Shown: one piece after another, positions 1 to 12,504 of the stretch
Numbering within the stretch: the first letter of the stretch is position 1
How the letters are laid out: each line of letters opens with the position of its first letter
NCBI GenBank assembly: GCA_030248065.1
Contig: JASAMV010006129.1
Coordinates: 1 to 64,000, forward strand
DNA length: 64,000 nucleotides
Direction of reading: 5' to 3'
Source of the DNA: Rhynchonema sp. JSB1_4
Taxonomy: Eukaryota; Nematoda; Chromadorea; Monhysterida; Xyalidae
Translations under genes and position numbers: made by a program
The notes under the pieces: generated by a model
The model's input: the letters and a program-made list of their open reading frames with translations, nothing else
Told to the model about the DNA's origin: nothing
Database searches by the model: none

Positions 1-8
1 TTTACCAG

Positions 9-3000
9 TTGCCGATTTGTGATGTGAGAGAGGATCTGACGCGGCGCATTCAACAAAACGACACCTGCATCATTTTTGGGCGAGACCGGTTGTGGCAAGA
101 GCACGCCAAGTGCCCCAGGTATGTACTGTCTGTGATAAGAAATCCGCTAAATCCGACTTTTAGAATTTTCCACGCAAGAATACCATCTATAAACTGCAAA
201 CATTCTGGTGCTATTCGATCCGCTGCGCCTAAACATTGTGCATCAGTGGTGTTGGTGTGGCTATTTTGGCAGGGCGGTAACATGCTGCACCACCAAAAAA
301 ACGGGGCAGATGCACACTGTACCAGCCGAGCTACATAGAGGGGGTGTGGTACCGCAGGGGGGGGGGGTGATTTTGGGAGTAAAAATTGTGATGTCAGAAC
401 TTAATGAAAAACCATCTTAGCCCTTTTTTGAGCGGAGTGCGCGATTTTTTGCCTATTTGGGGTAAAAAACCCGATTTTGTGCTATCTAAGCGAAAAAGTG
501 GTGTTTTGGGGCAAAAAATTGGTGTGGAGCATGTGCATGCATACAACACACTGTACCAGCAGAGAGGCAGGTACATACTGTGCCGGTAACATACTGTGGG
601 GGTGGGTCACCACCCAGGCGCCAGGCACACCACTACTGTGGACTTAAATAGGTCCTAAACTGGCAAATCAGAGCCCAAATTCCATTTTTTTCGAATGCAA
701 TGTTTTAGCCAAGTTTTCTAGTTCATCCATGAGGCGAAGCTCAACAACGACCGTCTCATCGGTGTCACGCAGCCGCGTCGTGTCGCTGCCGTCACGTTGG
801 CGCACAGGGTCGCTGACGAAAAGCTGGCGACCATCGGGAATTTGGTTGGTGCTTGGTTTGTTCGCGTTCACTAAGTTGTTTGAAGCAAACATGTTCGTCA
901 ACGAACTGACTTATGTATGGTCTCTATTGGAACATCAGCTGCTGGGCAGTTTGTTCGTGTTTGTCAGCTTCGTTTACGAGCTTGAACAACAAGGTTCTTG
1001 TCAGTTTTGGTCTGTGCCTTTTGCATTCCGGATATGGGACGAATCCTGTTGGCCATTTTTTGCCCAGCGTAAAAGCGGCTTATTTTTGATCGGGTGAAAG
1101 TTTTGTGAGCACCGGGATATCAGCTGGCTGGTCAACTGCTCTGCGTTGCGCACTGAGGGGCTGTTCAGTTCGTTTTTTTCTCCGTTTGTCAACTGACCTT
1201 TTGTTTGTAATCCGCAGGTCGGATATTCTGTCAGGTTCGAAAACCAAACAACAGATGAGACGAGAATTGTCTACTTGACTGATGGCATACTTTTACGCGA
1301 GGCCGTCCACGATAAATTACTGAAACGGTTATCTGAATCGCTGCTTTCATTGTTTGATGCTGATATCTTTTGGCATGGCGTGACAATAAAAATTTCCAGT
1401 TATTCGGTCATTGTTCTCGATGAGGCGCATGAACGCACGTTGCACAATGATGTTCTGTTCGGAATCGTGAAACGCGCTCAGCGGGAAAGGGGCAATGACA
1501 ACGTGAAACCGTTGAAGGTGGGTCGGTGGATGTTGCAGCGATTGGTTGTTTCGGTTAGACAGTATTTGTTCCTGTGGCTCTTGTCATGGAGCAAAATTAA
1601 AAATCCGTTCAAACTTCATACTAACATTATTATCACAGGTGATTGTGATGTCAGCCACCATGGACGTAGATTTGTTCTCCCAATTCTTCAACAACGCAGC
1701 CGTTTACTATGTGGAGGGTAGATTACATCCCATTCAGGTTTCTTAGATTGGCTATCATACGTTTGGTAAAATTTGTAATTTTGAACTTTTTTGTATATTT
1801 TAAGCTGTTCTACACGGGCTCGACATTGCAAGATTACAAACACGGCGCGCTGGTCAGTGTTTTTCAAGTGCATCGGCGAGAAAAGTTGGGAATTTTACTA
1901 TTTTTACTGAATTCCTGGTTTTTTTTAGATTTCACATTTGAAAAATGTGGAGAAACCTTTGTGTTTGTCATCTTTTTTTAGCAACATTCTAATTTGTAGT
2001 TGACAGCCCAGATACCAGCCTAGATGGTGAATTGTTTGGTTCTGAGTCAACTGATCTTTCTGATGTTTCACAGACCGGGCACTATTTTGGTGTTCCTGAC
2101 GGGTCAAGACGAGATCGAAGACATGCAACGTCGAATTCGTGAGATTTCGAAAGAACTACCACCGGACCAGAAACTGGACGTTTGTCCACTTTATGCTGCG
2201 CTCAACGTACAGCAACAACTCAAGGCTTTCCAGCCACCGAAACATGTGTGACACATTAATTCTTTGATAAAATTATTCACATTATTTTTATGAGCTTTTT
2301 TCCTGTCAGAATCATCGCAAAGTGGTGCTGGCCACGAATATTGCTGAAACATCACTGACGATTCCGAATGTGGCGTACGTGATCGATAGTGGCAAAGTGA
2401 AGTCACGGTGTGTTTGAGCCTTCATTGAATAATGTTCAATACCAGTCTGACAGAATGTTTCTGAATCAATTCATTGTCCGTGCCATATTTCCTGTGGATG
2501 CTGGTGCTGTAACATCAGTGCACCGCTGTGAACGAGACACAATTAGCGATTCGTTGTTCGGAATCATCTAACCTTGCTACCTATTTCCATTATTTTTTCA
2601 CTACAAGTTCTCTTTTTTCAGATTGTACGACGCGACCAGCCGACTGGACATGCTGCGTGTTGTGAATGTGTCCAAAGCACAAGCGTGTCAACGAACGGGC
2701 CGAGCCGGTCGCGAACAACCGGGCATTTGCTATCGACTCTACACAGAGGACGCGTATGCCAACTTTAACGACAATGCAAAGCCAGAGATTGAAAGGTGTG
2801 TTTTTGGTGTGTCACAAATCACAATAATTCGGTACTATCAATTAGTTCATATAGGGTTCGGTTTGGTTTTCTAATGCAGTGACGATCTTTGTAGTGAGCT
2901 CCGTTGGGTTGGTTGGCTTGTTGCCAAGCGCTCGGTGGTCGTGGTCGCGTTATTGACTGAAGATGTCCGACAGATCTTCTGCGCATTTGATCGGGTTTCT

Positions 3001-6000
3001 CCACAGATCGACCTGTGGAGAAACCCGATCAACTCCGTTGTGTCGGGTCGCTGGTCTGCCACAGGCACAATAGTGAACATTCTTTATGGCAGGTGACGTT
3101 AAAGGGCTCGGGACACAACCGAAGGAAGGGCAGCAGAGCGCAGTGTTACACATCGTTGGAAAGCACTGTGACAGTATATGTCACGCACAAATGTTAAGCT
3201 CCTTGGAGATTCGCTATCTCTTGGTGGAGCGACTTTTCATTCCAGAAAAAAGTGAATTTTTTCACAACTTGAAACGACCGGTGCAGAAACTACAAATGAG
3301 TTGAAAGTCAAGTAGCACGGTCATAGGATTACAACGGCTTCTGGATAACTTATCATGAGAACGTCAGTCGCTCAAAGCATTGCTTCACTCGGTGAGGGTG
3401 CGAAATGTTCCAGAAATCGGCCACATTTTTCGAAAACACAAGTTTGTCTCTAAATTTTGAGGCCGCGCTTTGCGTTGCAGAAATGAAAATGCAATAGAAA
3501 AATAGAGCATTTCCGAAAGTACCAGAAAATAAGGTTTTTAAATTTTAAAACACTTAGATAGCGGCGTGACAGGCCGAAAAAGACCTAAAATTTGCCACTA
3601 AACTGCATAGTTGCATTCATTGACGGAAATGTGATGTAATTAAGCCACGTATTGCATTGCATTGGAAACGAGAAAGTCAGATAAACGCACAATCCAACAA
3701 TCTAGACGAGTTTCAAGACTTCAAACCCCATGGTCCGGCTGCTGCAGCCATGCCAGCCTGAATAAGGTATTTGGCTATAAATCGTTGCTGTTAAGAACTA
3801 TTGCATATTTAATAGCCTCAAACGATGTAGCTCTAAACTAGCTATCGAACGATGTATGACATGCCCATACCATCTCTTGTTATGGACAAGAAACGGTCAA
3901 AATTCCGAAATCACACACGGTGACGTGACGGTTCATTCCAGAATCGTCAAAAAAGCAATTTTTTAACCTCTGCCCTTAAGCGTAGGAATTTATTGGGGCT
4001 TGTTATATATCATTCGAAAGCTACTCCCGAGATACATTGTTTGGTGCTATCACATTTACGATAGCTGTTAACGATAAGCATTTATAGCTGAATATCATAT
4101 TCAGGTTAGTATGGCTGCCCCGAGAGGTCTGTAGACCTTGGGGTCTTCGGACCTTGACAGGTTGTTAAAACAGACGTTTCTCTCATTTTTTTGTTTCGAA
4201 TCCTATACAATCTGTGGCCTTTAAGTGTCACAAATCTGGCGATGAATGTAACCACCTAATTTAGCGGCAATTTAATGGATTTTTAGGCCTGTCACGGAGC
4301 CAGCCATGAGTTAAAAAATTTAAAAACCTTATTTTCTGGTACTTTCGACGATGCTCTATTTTCCCATGGCATTCTTATTTCCGCAGCGCTAAGCGTGGCC
4401 TCAAAATTTAGGGACAAACTTGTGTTCTCGAAAAATAAGGCCGATTTTTGGAACGTTTCGCACCCTCACCGTGTGAAGCAATGCTTTGAGCGACTGAAGT
4501 TGTGATGGTAAGCTATTCGGAAGCTGTTGTAATCCTATCCATGTGTTACTTGACCTTCAACTCATTTGGGGTTTCTGCACCGGTCATTCCAATTTGTGCA
4601 AAAATTCACTTTTTTCTGGAATGAAAAGTCGCTCTACCAAGAGATAGCGAATCTCCAAGGGGCTTAAAATTTGTGCGTGACATAGGCTGTCGGAATGCTT
4701 TCCAACGGTGTGCAACAATATGTCCTGCTACCTTTCCTTCGGTTATGTCCCGAGCCCTTTAAGTGCCAGATCCCGGTTATGCTTAGATGAGAAAGGCTAG
4801 ACTGGACTGCAGGAACAGGCCTGACGTTTGGCTTGCTGAAGTCTGCCAGAAACATCGTCATGTATTTTCCCTCTGGGACGAAGTTTTTTCATTTCAGATG
4901 CAGTCTATCTGGCATTGTCCTGGATCTGCTCTCAATGCAACTCAATATCGATGTGATGAACTTTGATTTCATAACCAGACCTAATCGTGAGGTGAGTAAA
5001 AAAATGCTGGATATTTGTTTGACCTTGCTAAATGTTGCCATTTAGTTGTCAGGGTGCAAATTACAGCAATTACATTTGTCGCACATTAATAAAACGGCCT
5101 TTGAAATTAAAAAATTGTTTTTTAATTACACTCTCGTCACCTTTCAGGCCTTACTAGCCGCGATTGATGAACTGAAACATCTGGGTGCTATTGAAATGAT
5201 CAACAACAGCCCAACTTTGACATGGCTCGGCAAACAGATGGCCGAATTTCCACTGGATCCGAAACTATCGAGGTTTGTGGCCTGGTAAATCTAAAATTTT
5301 GGTTTGTTTTCGGAATCCCTAAAAACTTTTCAGAATGTTGGTGAAAAGTGCCAGTCTCGGGTGCCTGAATGAAATAATGGCAATCGTCGCCGTGCTGACG
5401 CACGAAAACGTGCTCATTCATCACACTGTTGATGTGCGTTGTCGACTTTGATGTTTTTCTCTTTTTATTTCTTTGTTTTATTGCATAATGTATCCCATTC
5501 TTCAGCGCGAGCACGCAGCGCAGGCGCACGAAAAATTCCTTGACGATTCAGGCGACCATCTGACCATGTTGAACGTTTTCGAGGGTTATGAGAAGGTGCT
5601 CGAGGCTCAGAATAGGCATGGATTCACAAAAGGCAACTCCACAAAGGTGAAGATAGATTGGGGGATATTAAAACTATGGTATTATCGGCCATGTCAACAT
5701 TTGAGGGACGTGGCTGCTGCCGTATTTCTTTGGTTCGTAATTTGTAATATAGTTGATTTACTACCATTTTACCACGGTGAAAGTTGTCCCCGCATGCCTG
5801 AATAAACTTTCACGCTGGTTGTAAAAATTAGCGCTGCAACTGCACCGCAAGGTACAGATCAAACAAGATTGACAACTCTGTCCACACCCGCATTCGCAAA
5901 AACTGATAATCTGGCCGAAAAAGTTTGGTAAATCGACTCGCAATGCAAATTAATTGTCGACCACACAAATGCATTATCCACACAGGATTGGTGCAACGCG

Positions 6001-6940
6001 AATTTCGTGCAAGAGCGAAACATCAATGTGGCGGACAAAATACACAACCAATTGAGCGAAGTCTCACAACGACTCAAATTGACTGTCAATTCCCTGCCAG
6101 CGAAACGTGATTTTGTCAGGCGAGCGCTCTGCCACGGTCTGTTTTTGAATGCAGCCGAATTGCAAGACCATGTCAGTGGAACGTATCAAGTTTGTTTCCT
6201 TTTCTCTTGTTTTCGTTTTTGGTCGTTCAGTCTGGCAACAAAAGCTTGATTCAGCGCCTAATTTGTAAACATAGCACGTGCACAAACGTATGGTGAAATC
6301 GCAGCCTTGTCATAAGTTGTTGTGCCATACTCATACAGCTGGATGGCCGACGTTTCTGTGAGCTGCTTCTCGGCTCAAATAGTGATCCTTTTCTTGCTTG
6401 CAGCACGCGATATGCTGTACTACGCCTGACGTAATAAATCAATGCACACTGGTTAATTTTGTTTTTTCTTCGTCACAGATAGTCAACAGCAAAATCCACG
6501 CCAAAATCCACCCATCCAGTTGTCTGGCTGGAAAGAACCCGTCGGTTGTTGTGTTTTCCGAGCTGGTCATGACCACTCAAGTGTATATGAGGTGAGATTT
6601 GTATTTTTTGCTTCGATGCGGGCCTCAAGCCAACCCAAGTCATTGATCTGTATTTGTTTTTAGTTTTGCTTGTTTCTTTTGTGTTTTTTTGTGTCATGTC
6701 TCATCTAATACCAAAACTCTGTCCGGTCTTGCCGTGGTAAAAAAACTTGGAGTAACTTTTTCATTGGTCGAAGTGTCACCGGTTAATATAGAAATATCCC
6801 AACGCAAGAAGTCCTTGACCGTTGTAAGTGTATGCACAGACAGATTATGCAAGCGGCCGTTTTTCAGGGATGTCACAGTGGTCGAGAAAGGCTGGCTTCA
6901 AGATGTGATCTCCCCTTCTTCTGACTCGACCGAAATCTGA
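9..6940 (+). CDS. DHX33: DEAH-box RNA helicase DHX33 (5' part outside window)
   Basis: ATP-dependent RNA helicase of the DHX33 type, known in animals from rRNA synthesis, translation initiation and innate RNA sensing. Exons I can chain: 9-118, 722-844, 1218-1327, 1400-1517, 1639-1737, 1805-1884, 2074-2245, 2310-2407, 2622-2795, 4898-4991, 5148-5272, 5334-5433, 5516-5646, 5986-6189, 6479-6591, 6868-6940 (TGA). Visible motifs in order: a broken GETGCGKST Walker A (exon 1), TQPRRVAA (motif Ia), DEAH (motif II), SATMD (motif III), [20 protein letters not shown] (motif VI), then the winged-helix, ratchet and OB-fold regions characteristic of the family. Splice phases keep the frame through all joins except inside exon 1, where two extra bases break it. 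Intron 9 (2796-4897) is enlarged by a LINE remnant and a 1.66-kb palindromic element; intron 1 carries a MITE-like element. The start codon lies left of the window. Identity is secure; integrity of exon 1 is not. Confidence 0.9.
244..638. mobile_element. MITE-like element in DHX33 intron 1
   Basis: The termini read CAGTGGTGTTGG on the left and CACACCACTACTG on the right, an imperfect inverted repeat. Inside are poly-G tracts, several near-copies of the motif ACTGTACCAGC/ACTGTGCCGG, and a GCGCGATTTTTT core, the same architecture as the elements at 18377-18662 and 28499-28807. I could not find a convincing 8-bp target duplication, so the boundaries are approximate. It lies wholly inside an intron. 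Confidence 0.55.
2870..3045 (-). mobile_element. LINE-B 3'-end remnant with fold-back junction
   Basis: The minus strand encodes the last codons of the LINE-B protein ([17 protein letters not shown] then stop), matching the LINE-B copy at 28930-30945, followed by related 3' UTR sequence. At the inner end 17-bp arms (2989-3005 and 3014-3030) form an inverted repeat around an 8-base loop, so the fragment ends in a fold-back. It is a short, 5'-truncated copy in DHX33 intron 9 and has no coding capacity. Confidence 0.7.
3103..4758. mobile_element. Palindromic (fold-back) DNA element with TTAA duplication, Kolobok/piggyBac-like
   Basis: A 1656-bp element whose two halves are inverted, diverged copies of one another (arms about 0.8 kb, centre near 3900-3960). 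The ends are AGGGCTCGGGACA and its complement, flanked by TTAA at 3099-3102 and 4759-4762. TTAA duplication with AGGG termini is typical of Kolobok-type elements and also compatible with piggyBac. The short open frames in the two arms are mirror copies and do not look like a transposase. It occupies most of DHX33 intron 9. Confidence 0.75.
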
Positions 6941-7679
6941 TGTTTGCGATAGACCTGTTTGATTGCGAACACTTGAATCTTCTCTTGTTATGTGCTGTTC
7001 TTGTTGAAAATTCCTGATAGTGTTGTTATGGCCAGGCTGTGATTCTGATAAGCTCTGAAAAAATAAAATCGCAGAGAATCAGACCAGACGCACGGTTGGA
7101 CTTTGATACGGCACTATTGACGCACTCTATTTGCCATTGTTTGCGCATCTGTGTACGCACTTGGACAAAGCAATATCGGATTTCAGCCTTTTTGAAAGAT
7201 ACACACACCTGCATTTCAGCGGGCAGATAAGTGCCCAAGGAAACAAAACAATCGACATATTTATGCAAACAAACAGTTGTTGAGCGCTGCACTCATAATA
7301 TCCGTTTTTGACCGAATAATTCACTACAGTATTCCAAGCGGTTTCCGAACCTTGCGTCGAAGTTCTAGAAGCACAAAAACGATGTGCATATAATTTTATA
7401 CGTTTTTCAGTTCTGCCACAAAATGCGAGCGCATCACATTTGAAGGCAAAAGCTAAATTATTGGCTGAGTTTTTGTTTTTTGTACCTACTTGGAGCTCGA
7501 GGATTTGACCGTCGTTCATTGTGTGTGGGTAACAACCTTTACGTTGGTCATTGCTTGCTCATTTTGCCTTTGGTTTGCGATTGGTCGCAGTTGCCTTCGA
7601 GTTTGATGCGGCCCTCTAACTCTTTTAGCCAACTGCACATCTAACGTAATAATCACAACGAAACAACTCCAACGCGAAC

Positions 7680-10600
7680 ATGTCATTCAACTACAGCGTG
7701 TTTGAGGAGTACGATAGATATGAGAATACGAGCATCATTCGTCTGACCGACAATCCGCGACGGGTGGTCAGGGTGGGTTGCTATTATGACGGCACCCTTT
7801 CCAATCAATGCAACCCCGAAAAGCGTCTGCCGAAAGATGGACAGACCATAATACCACCCGGATTTGAACTCGAGGTTTGGAAAATGTTTGCAACACTGAC
7901 TTTCTGCATTGGCTAAGGTTAAGAATCGGTGTCGGAAAGACAGTTATGACTATCGTGACCAAGTGCACCAAACGGCACCCTGTGAAACATCCGAACTCCA
8001 AAAGCGCCTCGGCTTCAAACTGAAGGATCTGCGATCTGCCTTGACTTTGTGGCGATTTTTCGAAATTCACTGAGAGCACATTAATTTGCAGCGATCGTCA
8101 AACGCTGACAAACAACCCCAGCTGGTCAAAATCAGTCCTCGAAAAATGTATCTATTTAACTGAGGGTGATGTAAAACTCATGTAAGCAAGACAGATTCGA
8201 TCCAATCACCAAAGGCACAGGTGCGGCCGCAATTATTTCAGGTGTTTGAAGCGATCGCCCGTCTGGCCAGGTGGGATATCCAGTATGTCGAATACCCTGG
8301 TCAACCGATTTACGGGTCCGAAAGTGAAGACGGAAACTGGACTGGGTTTGTCGGCGCACTTATGGTTGGTTGGTTGCGGAACTGGATCGGTTAGAGTTCA
8401 GTGTTGTAGAACCCACGAATTTGGGCAAAGCGCCAAAGGGCACGGGAAATTTGTGATCGTTCCGGTGCTGAAACACGTTTCCTCGTTGTGGATGAGGGAT
8501 GATAACAAGACGCTCCATAACACCTTTCAGAACGGCGACATCGACGTAACGGGTCTGATGCTGAACCCAACCGAGTCCCGTCAAAGTGTGGTCGATTTTT
8601 CGTACCCGTCCAATTACTTCAAATCCGCCATGATTATAAAAAAGCTGATGACCAACGATAGCGATCTGCAGAAAGTCTCGTTTGTCATCAAACCATTTGT
8701 TTTTGGTTGGTGTTTTATCGATTTCGTCACGGTATAGTGGTACCTGCATTCTTTATTGACATGTAATCCATGCATGACTCATTTTCACTTCCGGGCAGTC
8801 TGTAATGAGAACGGACGTCAACGACAGCCACCAAGAGCAGGGTATGGCAAAAACATGTTTTTGAAAAAAGATTGGGGACTCGCACTGGTGGGGATACACT
8901 GTGCGAATAGGTTGATGAGCCGAGCATTCGCTGAATTCGTCAGCTTCTGGCCAAACTTCCTGTTTTCCATAAACTTTTACGGTGGAATAATGTGACGGAG
9001 CATTGCGCCAGATGCTGGCTTCTTTCGTTTGTGCCCACCCACACATATTATCTCACCTCTTCGTACGCGACCAAGGCAGGTCCGATCCGTTCACCTACAT
9101 ATACAGTAGCTTGAGACAGCTCAATAATTTTATGAATTGCTGAAGTTCTCGTAAAAATCGTTCCTCACAGACATGTGGGCCAGTCTGCTATTCACGCTTG
9201 TCATCGTTGGTGTGGTGCACTGGATGTTCGTTTATCTGCTCAGACCGGGACATCGCGAGCACATCATGGGATCCGTCTGGGAATTGTTCAGTATTGCGAT
9301 GCGACAGGTAAAGGCTGGCTGCCTGTTCATGGTGACACCGTTATTTTTCGTCATTGTAAAAAAGTATTGTCCGCGGTGGTAATTTTTCGTTGGTCGGAAT
9401 GTCAGATTTCTTACCACGGACACTGAATATAAAAAGGGCACTCTGCACAAGCTCACCTGCTTTAGCAAGATCAACCGACTCCACTTCACACATACAGTGC
9501 GGTGGGCCCAGTGACCGACAGTCGGCCTACGCCAGCTGCTGCATGTAGCAACTGTGGTAGCACATGGTCTGACAGAGGAAATCAAAGAAAAACAAACGCT
9601 AACTTTGAAACGAAATCATGAAATTTCACAAGTCATCCACTTAAAACTGCCGTTTGTGCGCAGGACTACCGACATTACGGTATCAAAGCGCGTGCAATGT
9701 TGACCATCAAATGGGTGTTCTTCTGTCTCCTAATCACCACCTACTATCAATCGGCCATGAGCAGTATGCTCGCTGTCAATCTCAAATTTCAGTTGCCATT
9801 CACGAATCTGGGCGAATTGGTTTGCTAAAAGCTTTTTTTTAACATTTTTGTGTGTTGTTTTTCCGGGGGGCGACTTGCTGCGTGTTCAAGCCCGCGTCTG
9901 GCTCGTACCAGACAGGTATCCAGATATTATTATCAAACTCTGGGGTCAGTCTTGTCTTGGTCACATGTGCACTGAAGACGCTTCGAAATTACACTTCATG
10001 CCACAAATTATGTACATGCCACCAATAAACGTAAAGGCAAATGCAAAAACCTTTTGTTTGGTTGGCATCACTAGGCGACCAAGTTAAGACCAATCCGACC
10101 CGATCACCATGTCTGTGTCTGCGGCGCATGAACTGCTCCTCTGTTTTTCCACCAAGTAAAAAGCGGTATCGCATACACACACAGGTGCCCCTGCTATCCA
10201 ACGACTCGTGGCACATTGTCAACTATTTCCCATCGGTGTTCCCCAAGTGTCTGCCCGAAGTGTGCACCAAATTCGAACGTGCGCTCGAAGCAACACCCGT
10301 CGTGGCTGTCGGCTTGGACAAAGATGCCGGCAGCAAAGTGAGAGAAGAGATCGAACAGCGAAAGGTGCGTTTAGCATGTATATTGACCATGTGGATGTGA
10401 TGCCTCTGGGTTGCTTTGTGGGGAGCGCCGGCGTGTCGGTCAAGTTCAGTCAAGTACTCAATGTGTTGTGAGATGACTGATTTTATTGTTGTTCATTATG
10501 GACGTGCGCAAACCCAACATTGGGTCACACACGACGACACCAATACATCCGTCAAGCAATGCTTCAAAATTAACGACACTGCAGTTTGGTCAGGTCTACC

Positions 10601-11691
10601 ATGAAAATACCTGGTGATCACAATTCGTTGTGACCGAAAATACCTGGCCCCGATCACTACAAAGAATATGTATGGTCTACGCCGAATGCAACTTCTTCAG
10701 GGCATCTATTTCGTGATCATTGAAGACTCGATCTTACCACATCAACTGAGCGGCTTTCGGCTGTTTCAAACCAAACAGGACACCGCGCCCGGCATTGCTG
10801 GTCAATCGATCGAAATTGATGTTTATTTTCGAAATTACACTTTTCTATAATTCCCGCTGACAAAATGTTTACAGGTAGATGATAACAGCGGATGCATGAA
10901 GCATGTGCACACATTGCTTTCTGTCATGGGTGTTGTGTAACACCTTTCGAAAGTCAAAGAATGCGGGGCTCGCGTCCCAAAACAAATTGATTGTCTTATT
11001 TCAGTGCTCCGCGACGATTCAGTGTCGAGTCGCACAGCGGCTTACGCGTTTCCCAAAAACTCATCGCTTTTGAACGAATTCAACAACGCGCTGCTCCAAA
11101 TCGGCTACCCGGGAATCGAGCGTATCACCAGGTGCGTGATGCTATTTTCTTATTCGATATTTTTCCAACCGAAATTGCCTCGTTGGTAAAATTCGCCTGG
11201 TGTAATGTGCCCTGATGACTCCGCATGTGGAAACATCTGAAAAATTACGGTTGTTGACGACACTTGCCCACCTCCCCCGGTGTTGATCGCTGACCCCATA
11301 AAGTCTTGTCTTGGAACTCGTTTGTGGGGCCTTTATTCTGCAATGAACGTGATGAGTTATTTTTGGTCGTCAATGAAAAGACAATCGTCAAAAGTTGTTC
11401 TGATAGTTCCGGTTCTGATTGAAACATTGTTTTGTTGCACAAAAGTTATTTTGCAGACGCTACAAAATGCCGCACCCGCCATTGGATGTCGGCCCTCAAA
11501 CTGGTGCCGACCCGATCAGTATGTTTCGACTGCAAGAAGTGTTCGTGCTGGTGTTGGGCTTGGGCTACGGTTTGGCGATTTTGGCATTTGCGGTTGAGCG
11601 CGGATGGCTGCATTACACGAAGCGCAACACGAAAATGCAACGCGGGCAAAAGTTGGAGGGCGTTTGCGCCACTTCTGGTGATTATGAATGA
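7680..11691 (+). CDS. Divergent ionotropic glutamate receptor-like channel subunit
   Basis: Plasma-membrane ligand-gated ion channel subunit of the iGluR/IR superfamily. Exons that keep phase: 7680-7874, 8242-8364, 8531-8705, 9171-9307, 9664-9819, 10185-10364, about 10629-10800 (start uncertain), 11005-11131, 11457-11691 (TGA). Order of parts: ligand-binding half S1 (VGCYYDG, PPGFELEVFEAIARL, DGNWTGFVGAL, GDIDVTGLML), first membrane helix beginning DMWASLLFTLVIV, pore-loop region GSVWELFSIAMRQ, third helix with TTYYQSAMSSMLAV, ligand-binding half S2 ending AYAFPKNSSLLNEFNNALL, and a final membrane helix followed by a short cytoplasmic tail. No amino-terminal domain and no clear signal peptide are visible from this start, so a further upstream exon is possible. 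The canonical SYTANLAAF motif of the third helix is strongly altered. A 12-bp direct repeat (GAAAATACCTGG, near 10603 and 10639) lies by the uncertain exon start. Confidence 0.75.
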
Positions 11692-12504
11692 TGTTGTGTT
11701 TTGTGTACAATGTTGTGTAGGTCACTTCATGTTCTTCAAAATCTTTAAAATATGTTCGAAAAAGGTACCATAATGGACCCACAGACCCAAGTCACAAAAG
11801 AATGATTGATCCGCTGCCTTTATGTCCTGGCGGTAATGTTGTTTTTGATCCGTGGATGCCAATCACAGTTTTGGAAAAAAACATTTTATTTATTCCGTTT
11901 CATTTGATGAAAATGTTAGTTACATACCTAAATACACCAATACCATATTTCTATTAACTCTTCTCGCTGCAGTTTTATCATCTTACAGAAACTATTTTCG
12001 TCGACAAAACGAATGTTTATTCGAAAAAATCTCCATATCGTTAAAGTTTTTTTTTGAAAACCCAAAGCTGTTTCCTCATAATGTCATAAGGGGCAAACGG
12101 TGCTTGTGGCAACCACATGAAAGCTCAGTCACCACAGCACAGGTTGTTCGATTTTTTCGAAATGAAGCTGTCTTTTTGGTCACACACAGTAGCTGTGCAC
12201 ACACACTGTATTGTGTTCTTGCGGGTATATTTTTGTTATCGATTTATCAGAGTTTCAGAAAGCATCCCAAGAAAATGACTGACGTACAGTATCAATACCT
12301 TATGTTTTTGTTTTAACTTTAGCCCAAACAAGACAGTTGCGATAAAGCACTCGCATTTGCAGATAAGAAGCAAACCAAAGAACTAATACAGAAGAAGTCA
12401 AGACAGGTTTACAAATATGTTTTGTTCGGGTTAATTCCTTTTTTGGTTTGAATTAACATTCTGAGCTCACACCCAAAAAATCGGCTCCTTAAAATCTTGA
12501 TAAC
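11692..12504. other. Intergenic stretch, no supported gene
   Basis: AT-rich spacer between the receptor and lectin genes. A 154-codon open frame on the plus strand (11852-12316) begins only at GTG and has no motif, low complexity and no splice context that I would trust, so it is not called. No repeat element with clear ends is visible here. Confidence 0.5.

Noticed and set aside
7917..8055. Possible extra receptor exon VKNRCRKDSYDYRD...
   Set aside because: Exon 1 joins directly to 8242 in phase and reproduces the conserved ligand-binding start; this stretch is better read as intron.
11852..12316. 154-codon open frame between the receptor and lectin genes
   Set aside because: Starts only at GTG, low complexity, no motif and no acceptable splice context.
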